The position numbers were made by a program, and so were the translations under genes. A stretch of 31,615 bases of DNA from a virus. This document shows positions 25,501-31,615 of the stretch, one piece after another (the first letter of the stretch is position 1; each line of letters begins with the position of its first letter). The stretch covers positions 1-31,615 of IMG/VR virus record IMGVR_UViG_3300021356_000096, one strand, 5' to 3'. The notes beneath the pieces are model-generated. The model saw only the letters and a program-made list of their open reading frames with translations. It had not been told where the DNA came from and searched no databases.

Positions 25501-26956
25501 TCGCAATAATGATTATGTATTACTATATGATGCTTCGGAAACTGGAAACACTTTAAGAAAGGCATCTATCGCTAACGTAGCTGCAGCTGGTCAAAAAGGA
25601 CAGAAAGGTCAAAAAGGCGAGAAGGGCGTCAAAGGTATAGATGGCGTTATTGGTGGCGACGGTGCTGACGGTGATAAGGGTGAAAAGGGTCAGAAAGGTC
25701 AAGCTGGCGCTAAAGGTCAAAAAGGCGAGAAGGGCGTCAAAGGTATAGATGGCGTTATTGGTAGCGATGGTACTGACGGTGATAAGGGTGAGAAGGGTCA
25801 GAAAGGTCAGAAAGGTCAAGCTGGCGCTAAAGGTCAGAAAGGTCAAAAAGGCGCTCAAGGTCAAAAGGGTGTTCTTGACTTACCAGCTGTTCCTAGTGAA
25901 GATAAAGTAGTATTCTATAACGAAAGTACTCCAGGTCATGATTATGCCACGCTTGGCGATAACATTAAGACAGATGGTTCCACTCTTCTCACTAGATACA
26001 TGCAAGAAGTTACTTTCGCCACAAGTTCAGGTGTAATACGATTTAACGATAACTTCGGTAGCAATGCTCCTGGCGCCAACACTGATTTAGTTGTCGATGT
26101 TGATGGTCGCTATATTATGCCATTCAATGTACGGAAAGGTGGCTCTTATGATACATATCATGATGCTTCTGGCGTTGGTGATGGTTCAAATTTCAATGTA
26201 GGTGAGGATTGGTCTCAGGCTGACACCAATAACGAACGTCGATTATATTTCGCTTCTAAGACGTTTGGTGCCCTTAATTCGGTAAATGAAACAGACGATC
26301 CAGTTTTCAACCCTGCTCTTAACACCGTATATCTGCCAACTACTAAAATTGGTCTCGCTGTCACGGGCTCTACTGCTACTACTCCAGCCACTGGTAATAT
26401 CTTTCTGTCTAACGGAGTTGGTCTTACTCTTACTGGAAGTTTAAGCAACGGTTCGTACACTGCTTCGTTTGGGCTGGCTAATGACAGACGAACTTCTGGC
26501 GACGCTGATGTATATGTCGGAAATAATGACACATATACTTTCTACGACAATAATATAATCAGTTGGTTCACTGGTGGTACTAAGAGAATGGCTCTGGATA
26601 ATGGCGGAGACCTATTCGTAGACAATGATGTAATCGCCATGGCTACTTCTCTACCTTCAGACGAAAGGTTAAAGGAAAATATACAAGTAGTTGATGGTGC
26701 GCTTGATAAGGTTTGTGCTTTGCGTGGCGTTACGTTCGATTGGAAAAAAGACGGAAAATCATCTGCTGGTTTGATAGCGCAAGAACTAGAAAAAGTATTA
26801 CCTTCGGCTGTTAAAGAAAGAAGTAAATTGGATAGCGAAGAAGAAGTAAAAACAGTAGATTATAATCAGTTAACAGCCTTATTCATTGAATCGATTAAAG
26901 AACTTAAAGCCGAGAACGAAGAACTGAGAGCGATGATTGAGGAGTTGAAGGAGTAA
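22568..26956 (+). CDS. Tail fibre with tandem repeats, collagen-like stretch and S74 chaperone
   Basis: A 1462-residue fibre. N-terminus: 'LLNSFDAWRLNTNFI', a start common in marine phage fibres, then beta-rich sequence. Residues about 250-600 hold repeats of LDVDGATTLNS type. After more beta-rich stalk, residues 1008-1101 are a collagen-like Gly-X-Y run (GQKGQKGEKG units with GIDGVIG interruptions). A distal domain (about 1105-1355) probably binds the host. The C-terminus is a peptidase S74 intramolecular chaperone: PSDERLKENI with S1364 and K1369 at the dyad spacing (S, then K five residues on), 'GLIAQELEKVLP', 'VDYNQLTALFIESIKELK' and a coiled-coil tail. Self-cleavage before S1364 would release about 99 residues after trimer folding. 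AAAGAGAA precedes the ATG. Confidence 0.88.
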   Translation: MTVTVANTELLNSFDAWRLNTNFIATVISNNVVTVSGTGDTARGGTATGDGHVHGQFSANNLSTPELSGGIVGNPGPISITSNTTIVSTVSDFTVDSDATFTSNANFTITGENRMILPSVEKIRVGGGSDGQVLRIQQNNEPHFKDFKLRDLQGDHAFELTHNDLTLAGGNTAFRDDGNSPHLVFSGGQSNTDTVSVYLVGSALSGDSDLYIKLVDSAGDSALVITDSGNTIVATIDSNGNADFTNNLTVDGVTSLNSTSTTTLTANGATNLESTLDVDGATTLNSTLDVDGGTTLNAALDVDGATTLNSTLDVDGASTLNGLTVTTLTANGAVNLESTLDVDGGTTLNSTLDVDGGTTLNAALDVDGATTLNSTLDVDGASTLHNLDAIDVTANGNLIIKGSANLQSTEVTTLDANGAVDFTSTLNVDGSTTLNALTITTLTANGAVDLESTLDVDGATTLNSTLDVDLATTLNSTLDVDGASTLHGLTVTTLTANGNTIIKGSANLQSVEVTTLDANGAVDFTSTLNVDGSTTLNALTTTTLTANGAVDLKSTLDVDGDTSLNDVTVTTLTANGDTIIKGSANLQSAEVTTLNANSTVNFYSGAFFANGNITFGTDRTAETDEATRRSLWESGALSTLTIYANTVFKDNVTIPGGVTTESAGAFGSITVSGESLLNGDVTVGNDATDTISIGGTIGGAVTHSGGQLFNSSGQLAVARIGSGTIASGKLQDNLVGDAGTYGSSTVVPSITVNSKGLITSISNNNIAGLSNFTYTVANTTLRITSTDSTEFDVNLPATQTAASSAAGDDVLGLASFNSSHFAVTDGWVKLKNSTTGPVLNVTGTANEIQVDRTLGTTQIGLPDDVSVTGQLSVGENVVITGNLTVSGTTTTVNTTEVNIADNMLVLNSDVGEGDQPSENSGFTVNRGAQANVVLRWNENTTTPADSRWQLSANNADYYDILTNNEQAITDRTETTSVDRNNDYVLLYDASETGNTLRKASIANVAAAGQKGQKGQKGEKGVKGIDGVIGGDGADGDKGEKGQKGQAGAKGQKGEKGVKGIDGVIGSDGTDGDKGEKGQKGQKGQAGAKGQKGQKGAQGQKGVLDLPAVPSEDKVVFYNESTPGHDYATLGDNIKTDGSTLLTRYMQEVTFATSSGVIRFNDNFGSNAPGANTDLVVDVDGRYIMPFNVRKGGSYDTYHDASGVGDGSNFNVGEDWSQADTNNERRLYFASKTFGALNSVNETDDPVFNPALNTVYLPTTKIGLAVTGSTATTPATGNIFLSNGVGLTLTGSLSNGSYTASFGLANDRRTSGDADVYVGNNDTYTFYDNNIISWFTGGTKRMALDNGGDLFVDNDVIAMATSLPSDERLKENIQVVDGALDKVCALRGVTFDWKKDGKSSAGLIAQELEKVLPSAVKERSKLDSEEEVKTVDYNQLTALFIESIKELKAENEELRAMIEELKE
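23320..24360 (+). repeat. Tandem ~36-bp coding repeats in tail fibre
   Basis: Twelve LDVD-type units (mostly LDVDG + TTLNS/STLNG) plus two LNVDGSTTLNA units alternate with LTANGAV-type units and three copies of IIKGSANLQS. Unit length is about 12 residues. Long stretches are nearly identical at base level, for example around 23400-23530 and 23590-23720, which points to recent duplication. Confidence 0.85.
25589..25872 (+). repeat. Collagen-like Gly-X-Y coding repeat
   Basis: About 94 residues of Gly-X-Y, mostly GQK, GEK, GAK and GDK triplets with Lys in the Y position. A block including GEKGVKGIDGVIG occurs twice with nearly the same bases (from 25617 and 25729). Confidence 0.85.
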
Positions 26957-26959
26957 TCT

Positions 26960-27301
26960 ATGGGCGCAAAGGCTAATATAATTATTGATCAGGGTACAGA
27001 TTACAGCACAACTCTAACCGTTACTAACGACGATGGTACAGCTACTGACTTAGATGGATACACTGCTGCTGGTCAAATAAGAAAACATTATACTTCTTCA
27101 ACCGCAACAGCTGATTTTCAAATATCGTTTAGCGATGATAGAAGCGATGGTTTGATAACAGCAACATTGGCTAGGGCGACAACTGAAGCGATGCCTGCTG
27201 GTAGATATGTTTATGATATAGAAATAACAAGTAGTGGCGACAAAAGAACAAGACTTGTAGAGGGTATAGCGACAGTAACACCGCAAGTAACACAGAGTTA
27301 G
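26960..27301 (+). CDS. Small beta-rich structural protein downstream of fibre
   Basis: A 113-residue protein whose ATG lies 3 bases after the fibre stop, with GGAG/AGGAG nearby inside the fibre end. The sequence 'IIIDQGTDYSTTLTVTNDDG', then 'AAGQIRKHY', 'ITATLARATTEAMPAGRYVYDIEI' (in pieces) and 'VEGIATVTPQV' has the strand order of the small beta-sandwich seen at the N-terminus of Siphoviridae upper baseplate proteins (BppU type) and in small marine phage proteins. It could be an adaptor or neck/fibre joint protein. Family assignment is tentative. Confidence 0.65.
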   Translation: MGAKANIIIDQGTDYSTTLTVTNDDGTATDLDGYTAAGQIRKHYTSSTATADFQISFSDDRSDGLITATLARATTEAMPAGRYVYDIEITSSGDKRTRLVEGIATVTPQVTQS

Positions 27302-27327
27302 GGTTAAAACAAATATGAGTAAGAGAT

Positions 27328-27864
27328 ATGAGTAACCCGAATGGAAGACGTGTTAGCCTGAGCGAAACCACATCAATTGGCAACGTAAAACTCAGCGGAG
27401 AAAGTCAAAGTAAAGTTACACTCACCGATACAGGCAAGCCAGTAACTCTAACTACATTCCGACCTTTCTCTGCCAAATTATCCGAACTTTCAGACGTTGA
27501 TGTAACACAATCTACTAATGGCGCTGTTATAATTTATGACAGCGAATCAAACTCATTCGAATTAAATGATGTAATTATATCAGATGGGCAAAAATTAATA
27601 TTTGACGCACCAGTAGATATAAATGGCAATTCAATAAAACTGACAGCGAATAATCAAACTGATTCCATTGACACAGGAGTATATGCTTTATATGTTGATG
27701 GGTCAGCTAATAACTTCTCAGGTTTCTTTAGAGACGCAAGTGACGGTGGTAAATTTAAATTCTATAAAGGGTTGACTTCTGAGCCTTCTTCAGAAATAAA
27801 TACAAGCGACCCATCTTATTCTATGGGAGAAGTGGTAGCAGTTATTGATGGTGGGGAATATTAA
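27328..27864 (+). CDS. Small fibre-associated protein
   Basis: A 178-residue protein from ATG at 27328, with AAGAG just before. The motif 'KLSELSDVDVTQSTNGAVIIYDSESN' (residues about 50-75, shown in parts as LSELSDVDV and GAVIIYDS) is a well-known element of marine phage fibre proteins, where it starts a beta-rich stalk domain. The C-terminal part 'VYALYVDGSANNFSGFFRDA' and 'GEVVAVIDGGEY' looks like a distal beta domain. There is no collagen part and no chaperone domain. It may be a short fibre or cap that joins the two long fibres encoded on either side. A 98-base gap with inverted repeats follows. Confidence 0.6.
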   Translation: MSNPNGRRVSLSETTSIGNVKLSGESQSKVTLTDTGKPVTLTTFRPFSAKLSELSDVDVTQSTNGAVIIYDSESNSFELNDVIISDGQKLIFDAPVDINGNSIKLTANNQTDSIDTGVYALYVDGSANNFSGFFRDASDGGKFKFYKGLTSEPSSEINTSDPSYSMGEVVAVIDGGEY

Positions 27865-27895
27865 TTTTATATATACATTAGGAATGGCGTTTTAG

Positions 27896-27940
27896 CTTAT
27901 ATAAGTCTAGCCTTTCTAATTAATAAACCTTACATAAGGT
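27896..27940 (+). repeat. Two palindromes upstream of collagen-like fibre
   Basis: The 98-base gap 27865-27962 contains the perfect palindrome CTTATATAAG (27896-27905) and the inverted repeat ACCTTA-CA-TAAGGT (27927-27940). The second includes AAGG, which could serve as ribosome site for an ATG at 27942. No exact late promoter box and no terminator with a U-run are seen here. Confidence 0.4.
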
Positions 27941-27962
27941 AATGACCAAAGGTTCCATAGAT

Positions 27963-30900
27963 ATGGCAGACAAGTCTCTCATAAAAATCAAGCGCAGTAG
28001 CGTTCCTGGCAATGCCCCTGATACAACTAATATTGTAGAGGGCGAACTAGCACTCAATACCGCAGATCAAATACTCTACTCTCGTGGAGGAGATCAGGTA
28101 TTTGAGGTTGGGGCTAACGTATCTTCTGTATCTATTTCTGGAACGCAAGTAATTGATGAATCTGGTAACTGGGTTGGTGACAACTCAGGGTTAAAAGGTC
28201 AGAAAGGTTCGAAAGGCGAACTCGGGATACAAGGCGTTGAAGGTCCAAAGGGGCAAAAAGGAGAAATTGGTCCAAAGGGTGAAATAGGAGTTGGCGAAAA
28301 GGGTTCCGAAGGTCTTCAAGGCGCAATTGGTGAAAAGGGTCCAATAGGTCAACAGGGTCTACAAGGCGATCAAGGTCCAAAAGGTCAAAAGGGCGAAATC
28401 GGTCCAAAGGGTGAAATAGGAGATGGCGAAAAGGGTTCCCAAGGTTCTAAAGGCGAGCAAGGTCCAAAAGGTCAAAAGGGCGAAATCGGTGTTAAGGGTC
28501 AGACAGGCGCTGGTGAAAAGGGTCAGAAAGGTGATCAAGGTCTAACTGGTGAAAAGGGCGAAATCGGTCCAAAGGGTAGCGCAGGAATTGGTGTAAAGGG
28601 TCCGCAAGGAAACAAAGGGACTCAAGGTCTAACTGGGGAAAAGGGCGATACTGGTCTAAAGGGCGAGCTTGGTCCCAAGGGCGATAAGGGGGAACAAGGT
28701 TCTAAAGGTGATCTAGGTCCAAAAGGTCAAAAGGGCGAAATCGGTGTTAAGGGTCAGACAGGCGCTGGTGAAAAGGGACAGAAAGGTGAAGTTGGCTCTA
28801 AAGGCGAACTAGGATTACAAGGCGATAAAGGTCAAACAGGCGCTGGTCAAAAGGGTCAGAAAGGAGAGGTTGGTCAGAAAGGTCAAACTGGCGCAGACTC
28901 AACCGTAGCTGGCGATAAAGGTCAAAAAGGCGAAACTGGCGCAGACTCAACCGTAGCTGGTGCCAAAGGTCAAAAAGGCGCAGAAGGTCCACAGGGTCCA
29001 CAAGGTAACTTTGGTGGCGCTTCGTTCGAGTATGAGTTTGGCGGTCAAAGCGGTGCTGGCGATCCTGGCTCTGGAAAATTCAGTGTTAATAGTTCGAATC
29101 CCGTAAATGTAACTCAAATAAAAATAGATGATGTCGATATAAACTCTACTGATATTCAATCGTATCTAAGAACTATTGATGATTCTACATCAACAATCAA
29201 AGGTCATGTTAGGATATCTGAGACGGCTGATTCAAGTGTATTCGCTATATACGCAATTTCTGGGACAAACCAAGAAGCTAGTGGATACCATATCGTCGCT
29301 GCGTCCTATGTATCAGGGTCGATCTCCAACAATGTAAGTTTTGATACTGGTGTCAACCATATCTTGACTTTTGCTAGAACTGGTGACGTGGGTGATAAAG
29401 GTCAGAAAGGTGAAACTGGCGCAGACTCAACCGTAGCTGGCGATAAAGGTCAGAAAGGTCAAGATGGTGTTAAGGGACAAACTGGCGACAAAGGTCAGAA
29501 AGGTCAAGGCGGTACTGACGGAAATGATGGAACTGATGGTGACAAAGGTCAGAAAGGTTTGAATGGCAGCAAAGGGCAAAAAGGTCAGGCAGGAACTAAC
29601 GGAACAGACGGATCCGATGGCGATAAAGGTCAGAAAGGTCAAGGCGGTACTGACGGAAATGATGGAACTGATGGCGACAAAGGTCAGAAAGGTCAAGATG
29701 GCGATAAGGGACAAAAGGGACAAACTGGCGATAAAGGTCAGAAAGGTCAAGGCGGTACTGACGGAAATGATGGAACTGATGGCGATAAAGGTCAGAAAGG
29801 TCAAACTGGCGCAGACTCAACCGTAGCTGGCGATAAAGGTCAGAAAGGTGAAACTGGGGATAAGGGTCAGAAAGGTCAAACTGGCGCTGATTCTACTGTC
29901 GCTGGTGACAAAGGTCAAAAAGGTGAAGTTGGCTCTAAAGGTCAAAAGGGACAAACTGGCGCTGATTCTACTGTGGCTGGTGACAAAGGTCAGAAAGGTG
30001 AAACTGGCGCAGACTCAACCGTAGCTGGCGATAAAGGTCAAAAAGGTGAAGTTGGTCAAAAGGGGCAAACTGGAGCAGACTCAACCGTAGCTGGTGACAA
30101 AGGTCAGAAAGGTGAAGTCGGCTCTAAAGGTCAAAAGGGACAAACTGGCGCTGATTCAACAGTAGCTGGCGATAAAGGTCAGAAAGGCGAAACTGGTGCT
30201 GATTCTACTGTGGCTGGTGACAAAGGTCAGAAAGGAGAGGTTGGTCAGAAAGGTCAAACTGGTGCTGATTCTACTGTGGCTGGTGACAAAGGTCAGAAAG
30301 GTGAAACTGGTGCTGATTCTACTGTGGCTGGTGACAAAGGTCAGAAAGGTGAAGTTGGCTCTAAAGGGCAGAAAGGTCAAACTGGCGCAGACTCAACAGT
30401 AGCTGGCGATAAAGGTCAAAAAGGCGAAACTGGCGCAGACTCAACCGTAGCTGGCGATAAAGGTCAGAAAGGTGAAGTTGGCTCTAAAGGGCAGAAAGGA
30501 GAGGTTGGTCAGAAAGGTCAAACTGGCGCAGACTCAACCGTAGCTGGTGACAAAGGTCAGAAAGGTGAAACTGGTGCTGATTCTACTGTGGCTGGCGACA
30601 AAGGTCAGAAAGGCGAAGTCGGCTCTAAAGGTCAGAAAGGCGAAGTGGGCTCTAAAGGTCAGAAAGGTGAAGTCGGCTCTAAAGGTCAGAAAGGCGATGG
30701 TTTTGATACAGCAACTAACGTATCGCCAAGCGGTTATATAGGTTCTGGTGGTTACCAGATGTTTAACTCTGACGGAGAACAAGTTTCACATTTCACTCCA
30801 AACTCTACAAATTTCTCTCGGACTGTTGAGGCTGCTGGCATACCTCCGCATGACACACAGAACAATGCTAGTGACGATTTTCCTTCAGCAGCTGGCAAAT

Positions 30901-31615
30901 TAAAATTCTTGTACCTTAGTAGCCAAATAGCGGTTATGCGGATTCATTTTAATACTGCTGGGGGAACGAATCAGGCTTATTCTTTATCAAATGTCAGACC
31001 TTACGATCATGTCATGATTAGGTCTGACGACAATAAAGAAAAATACCTTTTTGCTGAAGTATATAATGTTGCAAGAAACACAAGCTCTAGTGCCTTGTAC
31101 CTTGATATTTGGATTCAAAGGTACTCAGGTGGACCGCTCACTCTTAATCCACCAGGATCTGGATCTAGCCTTTGGGCTGATCTTGAAAGTGCATTTGGTA
31201 CTGATGACGTTACTGTTCAATATGTAAACACAATAGCTGCTGGTACCAACACAGTTCCTGGCGCCTCAATAGCCATCGGAAATGGAAATGCGTCAAATAA
31301 ATACAAACTTAGATTAAATGGTGAGTACCATACTGGAGGGCAACACTACAACTACTATCCTGTTGATATAGGAACGACAAGTAATTACCATGGAGACCTT
31401 TATTCAGTATATACTTCTATGTGTTTTGAAACATACAGTCAGTATCAAGGGTTTGTTTGGAGATATAAGACTGCTAACTCTTCATTGGGTGCTGGTATGG
31501 CACTGAGAGCTGATGGTAGGTTGAATGTTGCTTATGGTATTAGAGTTGGTGCTGGCGTCAATGATACGGTTGATGTTTCTTCGACATACAGGTTATACGT
31601 TTCAGGTCAAATATA
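27963..31615 (+). CDS. Collagen-like long tail fibre, partial at right edge
   Basis: 1217 residues are visible and the frame is open at the end of the window. I start at 27963 (MADKSLIKIKRSSVPG, AAAGG ten bases upstream); an in-frame ATG at 27942 would add seven residues. N-terminus: 'SLIKIKRSSVPGNAPDT' then 'IVEGELALNT', a baseplate-end module of marine phage fibres. Residues 76-350 are Gly-X-Y collagen; 351-473 a globular interruption; 474-912 again Gly-X-Y with 'TGADSTVAGDKGQKG' units. From 913 on comes a folded distal part with aromatic-rich strands and 'RADGRLNVAYGIRVG' near the edge, a pattern that usually precedes an S74 chaperone, which would lie outside the window. It should form a trimeric, flexible host-recognition fibre. 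Confidence 0.88.
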   Translation, partial: MADKSLIKIKRSSVPGNAPDTTNIVEGELALNTADQILYSRGGDQVFEVGANVSSVSISGTQVIDESGNWVGDNSGLKGQKGSKGELGIQGVEGPKGQKGEIGPKGEIGVGEKGSEGLQGAIGEKGPIGQQGLQGDQGPKGQKGEIGPKGEIGDGEKGSQGSKGEQGPKGQKGEIGVKGQTGAGEKGQKGDQGLTGEKGEIGPKGSAGIGVKGPQGNKGTQGLTGEKGDTGLKGELGPKGDKGEQGSKGDLGPKGQKGEIGVKGQTGAGEKGQKGEVGSKGELGLQGDKGQTGAGQKGQKGEVGQKGQTGADSTVAGDKGQKGETGADSTVAGAKGQKGAEGPQGPQGNFGGASFEYEFGGQSGAGDPGSGKFSVNSSNPVNVTQIKIDDVDINSTDIQSYLRTIDDSTSTIKGHVRISETADSSVFAIYAISGTNQEASGYHIVAASYVSGSISNNVSFDTGVNHILTFARTGDVGDKGQKGETGADSTVAGDKGQKGQDGVKGQTGDKGQKGQGGTDGNDGTDGDKGQKGLNGSKGQKGQAGTNGTDGSDGDKGQKGQGGTDGNDGTDGDKGQKGQDGDKGQKGQTGDKGQKGQGGTDGNDGTDGDKGQKGQTGADSTVAGDKGQKGETGDKGQKGQTGADSTVAGDKGQKGEVGSKGQKGQTGADSTVAGDKGQKGETGADSTVAGDKGQKGEVGQKGQTGADSTVAGDKGQKGEVGSKGQKGQTGADSTVAGDKGQKGETGADSTVAGDKGQKGEVGQKGQTGADSTVAGDKGQKGETGADSTVAGDKGQKGEVGSKGQKGQTGADSTVAGDKGQKGETGADSTVAGDKGQKGEVGSKGQKGEVGQKGQTGADSTVAGDKGQKGETGADSTVAGDKGQKGEVGSKGQKGEVGSKGQKGEVGSKGQKGDGFDTATNVSPSGYIGSGGYQMFNSDGEQVSHFTPNSTNFSRTVEAAGIPPHDTQNNASDDFPSAAGKLKFLYLSSQIAVMRIHFNTAGGTNQAYSLSNVRPYDHVMIRSDDNKEKYLFAEVYNVARNTSSSALYLDIWIQRYSGGPLTLNPPGSGSSLWADLESAFGTDDVTVQYVNTIAAGTNTVPGASIAIGNGNASNKYKLRLNGEYHTGGQHYNYYPVDIGTTSNYHGDLYSVYTSMCFETYSQYQGFVWRYKTANSSLGAGMALRADGRLNVAYGIRVGAGVNDTVDVSSTYRLYVSGQI
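28188..29013 (+). repeat. Collagen-like Gly-X-Y coding region 1
   Basis: About 275 residues of Gly-X-Y triplets such as GPK, GQK, GEI and GVK, with few interruptions (GVGEKG, GAGEKG). It contains a near-exact base-level duplication of the block GPKGQKGEIGVKGQTGAGEKG (from about 28462 and 28720). It ends in two ADSTVAG units. Confidence 0.85.
29014..29381 (+). other. Globular domain interrupting the collagen-like fibre
   Basis: Encodes about 123 residues without Gly-X-Y: 'GGASFEYEFGGQSG', 'DPGSGKFSVNS', 'QIKIDDVDI', 'YLRTIDDSTSTIKGHVRI', then 'FAIYAISG' and 'ILTFARTGDVG'. This is a recurring beta domain found between collagen-like parts of phage tail proteins; likely a trimerisation or bend point. 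Confidence 0.7.
29382..30701 (+). repeat. Collagen-like Gly-X-Y coding region 2 with ADSTVAG spacers
   Basis: About 440 residues of GDKGQKG, GQTG, GEVG and GSKG triplets. Fourteen TGADSTVAGDK spacers occur here (two more before the globular domain). Three near-identical GGTDGNDGTDGDKGQKGQ blocks start near 29510, 29642 and 29750. Spacers use two different synonymous base versions. Confidence 0.88.

Noticed and set aside
27315-27335. Six-codon open frame overlapping the start of the 178-aa gene
   Set aside because: Too short to support as a gene; might only influence initiation at 27328.
29427-29804. Long antisense and alternative-frame openings over the collagen-like region (also 30156-30380, 30534-30782, 29563-29826)
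   Set aside because: Gly-X-Y repeats have a period divisible by three, so stops are missing from other frames too. The products are low-complexity mirrors.
1-31615. Search for tRNA genes, rho-independent terminators, CRISPR arrays, insertion sequences and integration sites
   Set aside because: None seen by eye. No GC-rich stem with a U-run was found in any intergenic gap, and no transposase or integrase is encoded.

Overview
This window looks like the tail and baseplate region of a large T4-like myovirus of the marine type (cyanophage, pelagiphage and relatives). Many proteins align by eye, in length and motifs, with T4 virion proteins: gp4, gp26, gp54/gp48 type tube caps, gp53, gp27, gp5, gp25, gp6, gp7 and gp8. 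The proteins without good T4 counterparts are of types common in marine T4-like phages: a DUF4815-like wedge protein, a 'KPSTR..DG' structural protein, collagen-like fibres and an S74-ended fibre. The DNA is AT-rich by eye, genes are packed tightly, and four exact TATAAATA boxes match the T4-type late promoter. The host cannot be read from this window; a marine cyanobacterium or alphaproteobacterium is a guess. I see no tRNA, CRISPR, insertion sequence, integrase or metabolic gene.

Layout. Positions 1-4797 are a leftward late operon: gp4-like head-completion nuclease, an unrecognised 196-aa protein, a gp54-type tube initiator, a gp26-like hub/chaperone protein, a 57-aa frame reachable by -1 frameshifting, an EF-hand membrane protein, and the tape measure protein, which runs off the left edge. 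A 50-base divergent gap (4798-4847) carries two exact late promoters facing each other. From 4848 rightward come the tube cap gp48, wedge gp53, hub gp27, a small charged protein, the gp5-type spike without lysozyme, a small fibre-like protein, a histone H1 (Hc1)-like small protein with its own late promoter, then wedge genes gp25, gp6, gp7 and gp8, a DUF4815-like 1113-aa protein, and an 806-aa structural protein with its own late promoter. A small coiled-coil protein is followed by the adhesion region: a 1462-aa fibre (12-residue repeats, collagen-like stretch, S74 autoprotease/chaperone), two small fibre-associated proteins, and a second, very repetitive collagen-like fibre that runs off the right edge.

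The genes together build the baseplate hub and spike, six wedges, the start of the tube with its length ruler, and the host-binding fibres. Stop/start overlaps (TAATG) at 2111, 3749, 6568, 11890 and 14730 suggest translational coupling that balances subunit amounts.

The most interesting signal is at 2253-2299 on the minus strand. It consists of a perfect U_UUU_UUU slippery heptamer in frame, a 9-nt spacer and a perfect 8-bp stem, two sense codons before the gp26-like stop codon. A -1 shift reads straight into the 57-aa frame just upstream of the tape measure gene. This is the arrangement of the G/GT tail assembly chaperones of lambda-like phages, here built on a T4-type baseplate protein.
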